Assembly (NCBI GenBank): GCA_964246985.1
Contig: CAXTSE010000003.1
Span: 124,001 to 188,000, forward strand
Length of the DNA stretch: 64,000 bases
Reading direction: 5' to 3'
Source of the DNA: CAXTSE01 sp964246985
Lineage (GTDB): Bacteria; Actinomycetota; Actinomycetes; Actinomycetales; Microbacteriaceae
The notes beneath the pieces are model-generated. The model did not search any database, was not told where the DNA came from, and worked only from the letters and a program-made list of their open reading frames with translations. Made by a program: the position numbers and the translations under genes. Below are positions 19,294 through 26,866 of the stretch, piece after piece. Within the stretch, counting starts at the first letter, position 1. Every line of letters begins with the position of its first letter.

Positions 19294-19671
19294 GTGAGCA
19301 TCGCAACACCTGTAGACCTGCCCATGTTCGAGGACGCAGCCGACTTGACCGCCCGTGTGCGGTCGAGCGACCCTGACACGTCATGGCGTGCGGCGTCGAA
19401 GCTGTCGGCCGCCGCGAACGAGTCACTCAAGGACTCCATCTGCCGAATCCTCGCCGACGAGGGACCGCTGACCGACGATGCTCTCGTCGCGGCGTACACC
19501 GCGGAGGGCGGTACCCGCACCGCGCAGCGCGTCCGCACGGCCCGCGTCGAGCTGACCCGAACCCGCGACCTGAGGACGCAGAAGCCGCTCGAGCCTCGCG
19601 TCAGAGTCGCTGACGGACTCGGCACCTCTGAGCACGGCGGCGAGTCGCAGCGTTGGGAGGTCATCTCATGA
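19294..19671 (+). CDS. Winged-helix-like phage protein
   Basis: 125 residues from the GTG at 19294 (GAGGAG upstream). 'DPDTSWRAASKLSAAANESLKDSICRILADEGPLTDDALVAAYTA' reads like the winged-helix domain found in actinophage early proteins. A longer frame would run through the hairpin and is not used. Confidence 0.7.
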   Translation: MSIATPVDLPMFEDAADLTARVRSSDPDTSWRAASKLSAAANESLKDSICRILADEGPLTDDALVAAYTAEGGTRTAQRVRTARVELTRTRDLRTQKPLEPRVRVADGLGTSEHGGESQRWEVIS

Positions 19672-19829
19672 GCCCGCGCCTAGCTCGACGTGTGGCGCTC
19701 ATCGAGCGTGCCGTCGACCGCACCATGGACGACCTGCTCGACCGCGGATCTTGGGTGATCTTCTACGGGTGCATCGCCTTCGCCGGCGTCGGCGTCGTGG
19801 TGCAGTCCGTGATGACGGTGACTCGATGA
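19668..19829 (+). CDS. Small membrane protein, 53 aa
   Basis: It starts in a 4-bp overlap with the previous gene. It has a basic N-terminus followed by one hydrophobic helix ('WVIFYGCIAFAGVGVVVQSV'). The function is unknown. Confidence 0.6.
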   Translation: MSPRLARRVALIERAVDRTMDDLLDRGSWVIFYGCIAFAGVGVVVQSVMTVTR

Positions 19830-19996
19830 CGGCCATGCAGATCGTGTATCGCGGATTTCGTATTCGACCGTTCTTCCGTCGCCGACCAATCCTTATCGGA
19901 CGCACGCGCCTGTACACCTTGGGGCCCGTCGCGGTGTTCGTCGGCCCTGGTGCCGCGTTGAGCTCGCGACTGTTGCCGTATCGGAGGAGCCGGTGA
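19826..19996 (+). CDS. Small basic protein, 56 aa
   Basis: The ATGA overlap with the previous stop supports the start MTAMQIVYRGFRIRPFF. It is rich in arginine with a hydrophobic centre ('LGPVAVFVGPGAALSS'). No family is recognised. Confidence 0.5.
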   Translation: MTAMQIVYRGFRIRPFFRRRPILIGRTRLYTLGPVAVFVGPGAALSSRLLPYRRSR

Positions 19997-20937
19997 CCGC
20001 CCACCGCCACACCGCTGCTTGCTCACTTCCGGGAGCAACGGAATGCTGGCCTCGCCCGGAGGCCGCAGACGAGATCCGTGACGCCCTGGCGCGCGCCATG
20101 TTCGATGCCGACAACCCCGACTTGACCCCCGAGCATCGCGAGGAGCTCTGGAAGTTCCGAGGTGAGCGCGAACCGTACGTGCGTCACGCCGACGCCGTGT
20201 TCGCGTCGTCCACAATAAAGGTCGTCACGCACGAGGCGTGGGTGCGATCAGTCGAGGAGCACGCCGATTACCGCCGCGACCTGGATGACTGGCGCTCGGA
20301 TGCTGAGCGCCTCGGCAATTACCAGTTGCGCCCGATGCCCGAGGAGCCCGAGAACCCCTACCCGCTTACGGTGTCGAGCCCGGCCGATCGGGCCGGCCTC
20401 ACCTCAGTGGATACGCCGAACGCGGAGCAGGCAGGGGTTGAGCATGCGATCGATTGGCTGTCGTCGAACGGTCACGAGTCGGCTGCTCGCGCTCTGGGGT
20501 TGTCGTGGTGGGGCATCGAGCACGAGGGCCTCGAGGCTCCCGACGACTCCGCGGTCCATGGTGTCTCTGCGGATTCGAATGCGTGGCACGCCGCGGTGCA
20601 CTCGGAGCGTCTTTATCAGTTCGAGCTGGGGTACGACGCGGCGCACGACGACCGGGTCGGCGTCGACCACCTTCTGATGTGGGCGCAGGAGTACGCGCGC
20701 CACGGGATGCCGGTGAAGTCGTCCGCGCTGATTGAGGCGGCTCGGGCGAAGGTGCTTCGCGATTCCCGGCCGCGTCGAGCGTGGCTTGCCCGTCTGTTCG
20801 CGCCGGTCACGCGCTGGTTCGAGAAGCATGTCCCGATTATCAACGACGCTCCGCTGTCGCGTCTGAACCGCCTCGACGGGCTCACTTCTGATGAGCGCTT
20901 CGCGGATGCTGCCGAGAAAGACGAGGGCTCGCGATGA
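19993..20937 (+). CDS. Hypothetical phage protein, 314 aa
   Basis: Early region protein with a His/Cys N-terminus. It has two halves with related wording ('FASSTIKVVTHEAWVRSVEEH', 'ENPYPLTVSS'), the second also seen in the next gene. 'ADSNAWHAAVHSERLYQFELGYDAAHDDRVGVDHLLMWAQEYAR' is a helical segment. The function is unknown. It overlaps both neighbours by 4 bp. Confidence 0.7.
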   Translation: MTAHRHTAACSLPGATECWPRPEAADEIRDALARAMFDADNPDLTPEHREELWKFRGEREPYVRHADAVFASSTIKVVTHEAWVRSVEEHADYRRDLDDWRSDAERLGNYQLRPMPEEPENPYPLTVSSPADRAGLTSVDTPNAEQAGVEHAIDWLSSNGHESAARALGLSWWGIEHEGLEAPDDSAVHGVSADSNAWHAAVHSERLYQFELGYDAAHDDRVGVDHLLMWAQEYARHGMPVKSSALIEAARAKVLRDSRPRRAWLARLFAPVTRWFEKHVPIINDAPLSRLNRLDGLTSDERFADAAEKDEGSR

Positions 20938-21431
20938 ACGCCGACAGCGCCCGCAACGACCTGGTCCGCACGCTGGGCACCCGCTCAGATCGCGAGTACG
21001 TCGCTGGTGCTTGGCCCGAGGGACCGTGGGGCGGCTGGGGTTGGGTCTGTGCGTGCCGCGCTCTCTTGAAGCCGAGCGAACCAATCCCGTCAGGCGTCCC
21101 AGGTCTCCTCGCGTGGCATGACGCCCATCGCGTCGACGTCGTGCTCGCCGGCCCCCTGTTCCAGGCCGTCGCTCACGAGGCGTGGGATCGAGGCTATGAC
21201 GACGGGTCGGTGATGCACCCCGATCCGACTCCGAACCCGTACCCGCTCACCGGCCCAAGCCCGCTCGACGCGATCCGGGCCGAGGCTGCGGCGGCAGAGC
21301 GAAAGGCGTGCGCGCAGATGGTCGAGCGCGAGAAGGCCGACTGGGAAACGAGCACCGTGGTGCCGCGCACGATGGCACCTCGCCTCGCCACGCTGGGCGC
21401 CGCGATCCGCGAGCGAGCCACTGATGTGTGA
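20934..21431 (+). CDS. Hypothetical phage protein, 165 aa
   Basis: 'AVAHEAWDRGYDDGSVMHPDPTPNPYPLTG' resembles the N-terminal part of the preceding protein, so the two probably share a domain that has been shuffled. The C-terminus is helical ('EAAAAERKACAQMVEREKADW'). The function is unknown. Confidence 0.7.
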   Translation: MNADSARNDLVRTLGTRSDREYVAGAWPEGPWGGWGWVCACRALLKPSEPIPSGVPGLLAWHDAHRVDVVLAGPLFQAVAHEAWDRGYDDGSVMHPDPTPNPYPLTGPSPLDAIRAEAAAAERKACAQMVEREKADWETSTVVPRTMAPRLATLGAAIRERATDV

Positions 21432-21855
21432 CTTCGAGCAAGCCCCTGGTGGGCGAGAAGCCGCGATGGTCGTCCTCGATCCCGGAACCGAAGCCAACCA
21501 CGGGAGGGATGGGGTCTGGTGCGACCCCTGCCTCGCGCCGATCGTCAAGGCTCTGAACGACGGAGGTGTGCGGACGGTCGCATCGTGCTGCGGCCATGGC
21601 GCAACGCTTGGATCGATCGCGCTTGCTGATGGTCGGGTACTGGCGATCGAACCCACGCTCGCCGACTTCATGGGACGCCCGAAATCGCTCGACGCCGCAC
21701 CGGGCGCGGTCGCGACTATTCAGCGCAAGGCGGCGGCTGATGCGCTGACTTGTATTGCGGATTCCGAGTGGGAGTACACGCCTCCATTTTCGCCGGCTTT
21801 TGTTCGCCGTCTTCTGGGCAACGCCGCTGCCGAGTACCTGGCGGGCACCCGATGA
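21424..21855 (+). CDS. Hypothetical protein with CxxC and SCCGHG motif
   Basis: 143 residues. 'GVWCDPCLAPIVKALNDGGVRTVASCCGHGATLGSIALADGRVL' is a recurrent actinophage sequence with a possible metal-binding Cys/His set. The role is unknown. It overlaps its neighbours. Confidence 0.7.
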   Translation: MCDFEQAPGGREAAMVVLDPGTEANHGRDGVWCDPCLAPIVKALNDGGVRTVASCCGHGATLGSIALADGRVLAIEPTLADFMGRPKSLDAAPGAVATIQRKAAADALTCIADSEWEYTPPFSPAFVRRLLGNAAAEYLAGTR

Positions 21856-22097
21856 TCGTCGAGCTGCATGAGCTCGTCAAGGGCGAACTTGTAAACGTGC
21901 TGTGCCCCAACGGTGATCGATTCCTTGGCCGTGTTGAGATACCGGCCGGCGGTCCCGGTGACCCGATAGCGCACATCGCCCCACCTGGATGCATGTTTGC
22001 CTTGTCGATCCGCTGGCCGATGCAGGTAGATCGACCCGACATCCAGCCGGACCCAGCGACCTTGCCTACCCTCGCGCAACTGCTGGCGGCGTCATGA
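21852..22097 (+). CDS. Hypothetical protein, 81 aa
   Basis: 'MIVELHELVKGELVNVLCPNGDRFLGRVEIPAGG' suggests a small beta-barrel. The ATGA overlap with the previous stop supports the start. The function is unknown. Confidence 0.6.
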   Translation: MIVELHELVKGELVNVLCPNGDRFLGRVEIPAGGPGDPIAHIAPPGCMFALSIRWPMQVDRPDIQPDPATLPTLAQLLAAS

Positions 22098-22288
22098 CCG
22101 TTGCAGGCGCCCAGACCGCCCGGCTGCAGATCGTCTCGGATCCGGTGACGGGTCGGAAGACCTACCTGCGTGAGTGTGACCGCTGCCCCCAGGTCCGCGT
22201 CGTTCGCGACCCGCGCTCGAAGCGCAACCTGTGCCGCGATTGCTTATCAGTGCTCGGGAAAACCGAGCGTGCGCGGTGGGCAGCATGA
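22094..22288 (+). CDS. Small zinc-ribbon protein, 64 aa
   Basis: Cys residues in 'RECDRCPQVRV' and 'NLCRDCLSVL' form two CxxC knuckles of a zinc ribbon. Possibly a nucleic-acid-binding accessory protein. Confidence 0.65.
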   Translation: MTVAGAQTARLQIVSDPVTGRKTYLRECDRCPQVRVVRDPRSKRNLCRDCLSVLGKTERARWAA

Positions 22289-22389
22289 CCGATCCCGTCG
22301 CCCGCGCGAAGGAGTGTCGCCCGGACTGGTGCGACGTCATCCGCTGGGCAGAACAACAGACCGACAGACCGAGAGGACCGACTGAATGA
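22285..22389 (+). CDS. Very small protein, 34 aa
   Basis: It has start and stop overlaps of 4 bp with both neighbours and reads MTDPVARAKECRPDWCDVIR. The overlaps are the main support. The function is unknown. Confidence 0.45.
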   Translation: MTDPVARAKECRPDWCDVIRWAEQQTDRPRGPTE

Positions 22390-23006
22390 ACGAAAACTCG
22401 TCGCACCGCACCCGCACGGGTGCCGGTGCCCGCATCGGAGGCGACCACATCGCCCTCCACACGATCGTCGTGGTGGGGGTGATCATCGTCGCCCTCGTGT
22501 CCTTCGCGATCTCGTTCACCAGCCTCCTGGCCGTGGCCGAGTGGCAGGGCACCCCGGACATGCTCCATGTACTGACGCCACTGATGGTCGACGCCCCCGT
22601 CGTCGTCTTCACGACCGCGACCATCATCTTCAAGCATCGTGAGCAGCCCGTGGCGATGTGGATGTCGCGCACACTCTCTGTCGTCGCCACGGCCGCCAGC
22701 TCGGGCGCGAACTTCCTCCACACCGTCTCGGTCCGCGGGCTGACGAGCTACGAGGACTGGATCGGCGCCAGCTTCAACGCCGCGGCACCTATCCTGGTGC
22801 TCTGCTGCACCGAGATCCTCGGCCACCTCATCACCCGGCCGAAGGCGGAACGCGGCAAGCTGCAGCGCCTTGAGGCGCAGGTCAAGACGCTGACCAAGCA
22901 GCTGCGCGCGGCCACACCCCGGACGCCACGCCTGGACATCATGCCCGCGCCGGTCGACGTGTCGCGGTACCCCAGTCCGAAGCGCGTCACGGACGGGGCC
23001 AGCTGA
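22386..23006 (+). CDS. DUF2637 family membrane protein
   Basis: 206 residues with four predicted membrane helices (about 24-46, 57-78, 88-108, 124-147) and a coiled-coil, basic C-terminus ('KLQRLEAQVKTLTKQLR'). The pattern 'AISFTSLLAVAEWQG' and 'MVDAPVVVFTTATIIFKHR' is DUF2637, common in actinomycete plasmids and phages. The cellular role is unknown. Confidence 0.8.
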   Translation: MNENSSHRTRTGAGARIGGDHIALHTIVVVGVIIVALVSFAISFTSLLAVAEWQGTPDMLHVLTPLMVDAPVVVFTTATIIFKHREQPVAMWMSRTLSVVATAASSGANFLHTVSVRGLTSYEDWIGASFNAAAPILVLCCTEILGHLITRPKAERGKLQRLEAQVKTLTKQLRAATPRTPRLDIMPAPVDVSRYPSPKRVTDGAS

Positions 23007-23536
23007 TGGTCATGGTCATGGTGCAAGAACACGGCTTCGTCCTCGACGGAGCGGACGCAGTCGGCGACACGATCGTCTACACCGACATGAACGGCTGGGA
23101 CAGCCCAGAGCAGGCGACCGAAGCTGCCCTCGACCGGGCGAACTCGAAGGAGCGCACCCGCTACCGCAACGGATGGGAGGAGCGCGAGCCCGCGGTGGGT
23201 GCTGAGTACGCCGAGCTGCAGATCACGCAGATTTGGACGCGTGTGTGGTTCGAGGACCGGAACGTCCACGCACCCGACGGCACCTACTGGAACGGCGAGC
23301 CCGCGATCGCGCAGCAGGTACGCGTGAAGGTCGCTGTCGCTGACGACCCGCATTGGTGGTGCGCACCATTCGCTGGCACCGTCCGCGACGCAGTGCGTGT
23401 CGAGTACGGGCACCAGGTGTTCTTCATCGACGACGAGGACGGCTCCGGGTGGGCCAAGGTCACGACCGGCCACGGGTCACCGCGCATCGGCCACCGCAGC
23501 CTTCCCAACGCCTCGAAGCTGGTGACGACGCGATGA
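23006..23536 (+). CDS. Hypothetical phage protein, 176 aa
   Basis: It starts MVMVMVQEHGF and contains 'DDPHWWCAPFAGTVRDAVRVEYGHQVFFIDDEDGSGW'. It is soluble and acidic. The start overlaps the previous stop by one base. The function is unknown. Confidence 0.65.
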   Translation: MVMVMVQEHGFVLDGADAVGDTIVYTDMNGWDSPEQATEAALDRANSKERTRYRNGWEEREPAVGAEYAELQITQIWTRVWFEDRNVHAPDGTYWNGEPAIAQQVRVKVAVADDPHWWCAPFAGTVRDAVRVEYGHQVFFIDDEDGSGWAKVTTGHGSPRIGHRSLPNASKLVTTR

Positions 23537-24015
23537 CTGAGATGCGAGTGCTGACCGTACGGCAGCCCTGGGCGTGGGCGATCATCCGCGGCGGGAAAAC
23601 CGTGGAGAACCGCAGCCGCAACCTGGCCGGCACCTACCGCGGACCTGTCGCTATCCACGTCTCGCTGAGAGACGACGTGAACGCGTTCGCGACGAGCAGT
23701 TCGGCTGCGGCGCTCAACGATGCTGCCGATCGTCTCCGTGCGGACCGCCCGTCGGACTACTGGCGTCACCAGGGGCGCATCATCGGCGTCGTCGATCTGA
23801 TTGGGTCGCACCCCGCGCTCGGGATCAACGGCGGCGAGATCAACCGCTGCGGCTTCTTCGGCATGTGCTCGGAGTGGGCCGAGCCCGAGATGCACCACCT
23901 CGAGCTCGCCCGACCCCGCGCCCTGGCGCAGCCGTTCCCATATCGCGGCGCGCTCGGTCTCCGCACCCTCCCCACCGAAATCGCGGCACGAGTTCTCGCA
24001 GAGGTGAAGGCATGA
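23533..24015 (+). CDS. ASCH/PUA-like domain protein
   Basis: 160 residues. 'MRVLTVRQPWAWAIIRGGKTVENRSRNLAGTYRGPVAIHVS' and 'GRIIGVVDLIG' are the ASCH fold signature, a PUA-like domain that binds RNA or modified nucleobases. Phage copies are common and their targets unknown. Confidence 0.85.
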   Translation: MTEMRVLTVRQPWAWAIIRGGKTVENRSRNLAGTYRGPVAIHVSLRDDVNAFATSSSAAALNDAADRLRADRPSDYWRHQGRIIGVVDLIGSHPALGINGGEINRCGFFGMCSEWAEPEMHHLELARPRALAQPFPYRGALGLRTLPTEIAARVLAEVKA

Positions 24016-24482
24016 GCAAGTACACACTGGAGGAGCAACTTGACCGAGCGATCCAGATGCGCGAGCTTGCCCAGAAGGCCGTCGACTCCGCGAACGAGCT
24101 CAGGGAGCGGGCGCGCGAGATGGGCGGCGGGCTGCTCTCCTTCGGAGGGTCTGGCTCACAGCGGGCGCGAGGCCAGGTGCGCCAGGCGACGGACCGGGGG
24201 TTGCGTGCCTCGGCCGATGCCGAGCAGCGACTCGAGCGGTGGACGACGAAGGTGCGGGTCATCGAGCGGCAGATCGCCGAACGGGACCGCATCCGGCTGA
24301 CCCCGAAGCAACTCGCCGGCGCGACTCACGTTCGGACCTCGACCGGCTGGCACGAAGTGGTGCGGATCAACAAGACGACGGTGTCTGTCGCAACCGGCTA
24401 CTCATGGACTGATCGCATCGAGTTCGACCGGATCCTCGAGTCCCGCACCCTCACCACCCACAACACCGAGGACCGACCATGA
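24012..24482 (+). CDS. Coiled-coil hypothetical protein
   Basis: 156 residues. Residues 5-100 are helical and charged, with a glycine break ('GGGLLSFGGSGS'). The C-terminus is beta-like ('GATHVRTSTGWHEVVRINKTTVSVATG'). The function is unknown. Confidence 0.65.
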   Translation: MSKYTLEEQLDRAIQMRELAQKAVDSANELRERAREMGGGLLSFGGSGSQRARGQVRQATDRGLRASADAEQRLERWTTKVRVIERQIAERDRIRLTPKQLAGATHVRTSTGWHEVVRINKTTVSVATGYSWTDRIEFDRILESRTLTTHNTEDRP

Positions 24483-24592
24483 GCATTACCTACAACCACT
24501 TTTTTGCCGGATTCGACGGCGCATCCGTCGCGCACTACCTCGGCGTGGTCGTCGGCCAAGCGCTCGGCACTAGTTCGGAGCGTGCGGCATGA
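24479..24592 (+). CDS. Very small protein, 37 aa
   Basis: It reads MSITYNHFFAGFDGASVAHY and overlaps both neighbours by 4 bp, which supports translation. It may be an adapter for ribosome flow rather than a stable protein. Confidence 0.45.
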   Translation: MSITYNHFFAGFDGASVAHYLGVVVGQALGTSSERAA

Positions 24593-26220
24593 TCGCCCCG
24601 ACGTTCAAGGTGGGCGGCGTGAGCCTCTTCCACGGCGACTGCATCGATGTGATGCGGGAGCTGCCCGACGATTCGGTGCACGCCGTGGTGACGGATCCGC
24701 CGTACGGCATCGCGTTCATGGGCAAGGCGTGGGATCAGCCCGGCGAGTTCGGATCGAAGCGAAGCATCGGCGACAACAACCGCAACAAGAGGCGCGGCGC
24801 GGCCGATGACGCCCTCGAGGCAGGTCGCTACGACCTTTCGGCTGCAGCACTGCTGAATTTCCAGCGCTGGTGCGAGGCGTGGGCGCGCGAGTGCTACCGG
24901 GTCCTGAAGCCCGGCGGGCACCTGCTGTCGTTTGGCGGCTCCCGCACCTGGCACCGACTGGCGTCAGGCATTGAGGACGCCGGATTTGAGATGCGTGACT
25001 CGATCGCGTGGCTGTATGGGTCGGGCTTCCCGAAGTCTCTTGACGTCTCGAAGGCGATCGACAAGCAGCGTGAAGATGTTGCTGATGTGCGCGCGGTCTG
25101 CCGCTGGCTGCGCGCACGCATTGACGAGCACCCTGTGCTCACTGTCGGCGCGATCGCCGATTCGTTCGGATTCAACTCCCGGATGGTTGACCACTGGGCG
25201 GCGCGGGATTCTGACTCGCAGCCGTCGCTTCCGACGCTTGCGCAGTGGGATTCACTCCGTGAAATGCTCGGCTTCGACACGTCGATCGACGCTGAGGTAT
25301 ACCGGCTGAACCTACGCAAGGGTGAGCCTGGCGAAGCGTGGGCGGACCGCGAGATCGTTGGCACGGTCGAGGAGTGGAGCGACCGCACCAACTATGCGCT
25401 GACGTCACGCGATGGGCTGCGTCGAGGTGAGTCGAAGAACCCCGTCGCCGCCGCGTGGCAAGGCTGGGGAACGGCGCTGAAGCCGTCGTTCGAGCCGATC
25501 GTCGTCGCGCGGAAACCGCTTGCGGGCACCGTGGCGGCAAACGTGCTTGCGCACGGCACCGGCGCGCTGAACATCGACGCGAGCCGGGTCCACACTGCGG
25601 GCAGTGAGGGTGTCGCTTACTCGGTGAAGCGTCTGAAGCCTGGCGCGACTCTGAACGAGACAGGCGGCAACTGGCGTCCGGCTGACGAGGACGCCGTGCG
25701 CTTCGAGGGCCGGACAAAGGACGGGCGCTGGCCTGCCAACGTTCTGCTCGATGAGTCTCAGGCGGCCGTGCTCGACGAGCAAACAGGGGTGCTCACCAGT
25801 GGCATACTTTCCGACCATCACGCGCGCAATCCGAAGGTCGCCGGAATCCTTGGGGCTTACGGCTCGGCCGAGGGTGAGCGCGGCTATGGCGATAGCAGCG
25901 GTCCATCCAGGTACTTCCCCACCTTCCGATATGAGGCGAAGGCGCCTTCGTCGGAGCGCCCCGACCAGGGGGGGGTCCAGCATCCGACGGTAAAGCCGCT
26001 GGACCTAATGCGGTGGCTCGTCCGACTGGTCACCCCTCCTGGTGGCGTCGTGCTTGAGCCGTTCGCGGGCAGCGGCACGACCCTCGAAGCGTGCGTGCGT
26101 GAGGGGTTCGACGTCATCGGCATCGAGCGTGAGGCGGACTACCTACCCCTGATCGAGCAGCGGCTGTCGAAGGACCACCAGCAGTCCCTCTTCGGCGACT
26201 GGGACGGTGATGCTGCGTGA
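24589..26220 (+). CDS. Beta-class DNA methyltransferase with internal HTH insert
   Basis: 543 residues. 'HAVVTDPPYG' (31-40) is the catalytic DPPY, and near the C-terminus 'LEPFAGSGTTLEACV' is the SAM-binding motif; this order marks a beta-class N6-adenine or N4-cytosine enzyme. Between them, about residues 160-225, lies a helical insert ('RIDEHPVLTVGAIADSFGFNSRMVDHW') that reads like a HTH and probably belongs to target recognition. No cognate endonuclease is next to it, so it is probably an orphan methylase that shields the phage from host restriction. That role is relevant given the restriction genes in this chromosome. Confidence 0.9.
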   Translation: MIAPTFKVGGVSLFHGDCIDVMRELPDDSVHAVVTDPPYGIAFMGKAWDQPGEFGSKRSIGDNNRNKRRGAADDALEAGRYDLSAAALLNFQRWCEAWARECYRVLKPGGHLLSFGGSRTWHRLASGIEDAGFEMRDSIAWLYGSGFPKSLDVSKAIDKQREDVADVRAVCRWLRARIDEHPVLTVGAIADSFGFNSRMVDHWAARDSDSQPSLPTLAQWDSLREMLGFDTSIDAEVYRLNLRKGEPGEAWADREIVGTVEEWSDRTNYALTSRDGLRRGESKNPVAAAWQGWGTALKPSFEPIVVARKPLAGTVAANVLAHGTGALNIDASRVHTAGSEGVAYSVKRLKPGATLNETGGNWRPADEDAVRFEGRTKDGRWPANVLLDESQAAVLDEQTGVLTSGILSDHHARNPKVAGILGAYGSAEGERGYGDSSGPSRYFPTFRYEAKAPSSERPDQGGVQHPTVKPLDLMRWLVRLVTPPGGVVLEPFAGSGTTLEACVREGFDVIGIEREADYLPLIEQRLSKDHQQSLFGDWDGDAA

Positions 26221-26225
26221 GCGCG

Positions 26226-26411
26226 TCAGTCGGAGTCGTGGGTCAGCGACACATGCGAGTTGCTAGTGACGGGTATTTCGGTGCCGTCGCTGGCAGTCCA
26301 GCTGAACTTCATGCCGGCGCTTCCGAGTCGGTCGAGGAGCTTAGACACCATGACCTGATCCGTGTCCGTGATGCGCGTCGTACGTACGTCGACGGTCAGA
26401 GTCCAAGTCAT
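26226..26411 (-). CDS. Small antisense-oriented gene, 61 aa
   Basis: This is the only leftward gene in the early region. AAGGTGG lies 6 bp before the ATG. Third codon positions are mostly G or C, unlike the rightward frame through the same bases. The protein 'MTWTLTVDVRTTRITDTDQV' looks like a beta strand followed by a helix. The function is unknown. Confidence 0.6.
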   Translation of the reverse strand: MTWTLTVDVRTTRITDTDQVMVSKLLDRLGSAGMKFSWTASDGTEIPVTSNSHVSLTHDSD

Positions 26412-26446
26412 GCCGCCACCTTATTCGACCTCATGGTGGCCCTCCG

Positions 26447-26866
26447 ATGATCGGGCCGAAGACCGAGAAGCCCACATCCGCCGAAGAACGTCGCGCCTAC
26501 ACACTCGTCACCGCCCGTGACGATGACCTTTGCCAGCGTTGCCTACGAAACTGTGGACCGGGTACAAGCCGTGACCATCGGAAGGCCCGCAGCCGCGGCG
26601 GACTCACTGTCGCGTCCAACCTGCAGGTTCTGGGCGGCACAGGCACCGCGGGCTGTCACGGATGGAAGGAAGGTCACCCACAGGATGCGCTGGCCGAGGG
26701 CTGGTCCGTTCCGTCCTGGGCCGATCCCGCAGATTGGCCGGCACGCCGGTGGCTGCCTACGTCGTGGAACACGCTCCGCCCGGCGTGGGTGCTGTACACC
26801 GACGGCGGTGACTGGGATGAGATCTCCGAGGACGAGGCACGCGACCGAATGGGGCTGGCCTCATGA
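26447..26866 (+). CDS. HNH-type endonuclease-like protein
   Basis: 139 residues. 'DLCQRCLRNCGPGTSRDHRKARSRGG', 'NLQVLGGTGTAGCHGW' and the surrounding Cys/His residues match a small HNH nuclease, with DH as the catalytic pair. Free-standing HNH proteins are common in phage early regions. Confidence 0.8.
   Translation: MIGPKTEKPTSAEERRAYTLVTARDDDLCQRCLRNCGPGTSRDHRKARSRGGLTVASNLQVLGGTGTAGCHGWKEGHPQDALAEGWSVPSWADPADWPARRWLPTSWNTLRPAWVLYTDGGDWDEISEDEARDRMGLAS

Noticed and set aside
18195..19664. 489-codon open frame on the minus strand
   Set aside because: It lies antisense to the DUF2303 gene and its neighbours, reads as Arg/Val-rich filler and has no ribosome-binding site; high GC keeps such frames open.
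26217..26450. Rightward 77-codon frame with 4-bp overlaps on both sides
   Set aside because: The overlaps are tempting, but its third codon positions are poor in G/C, while the minus-strand gene through the same bases has good codon use and a ribosome-binding site.
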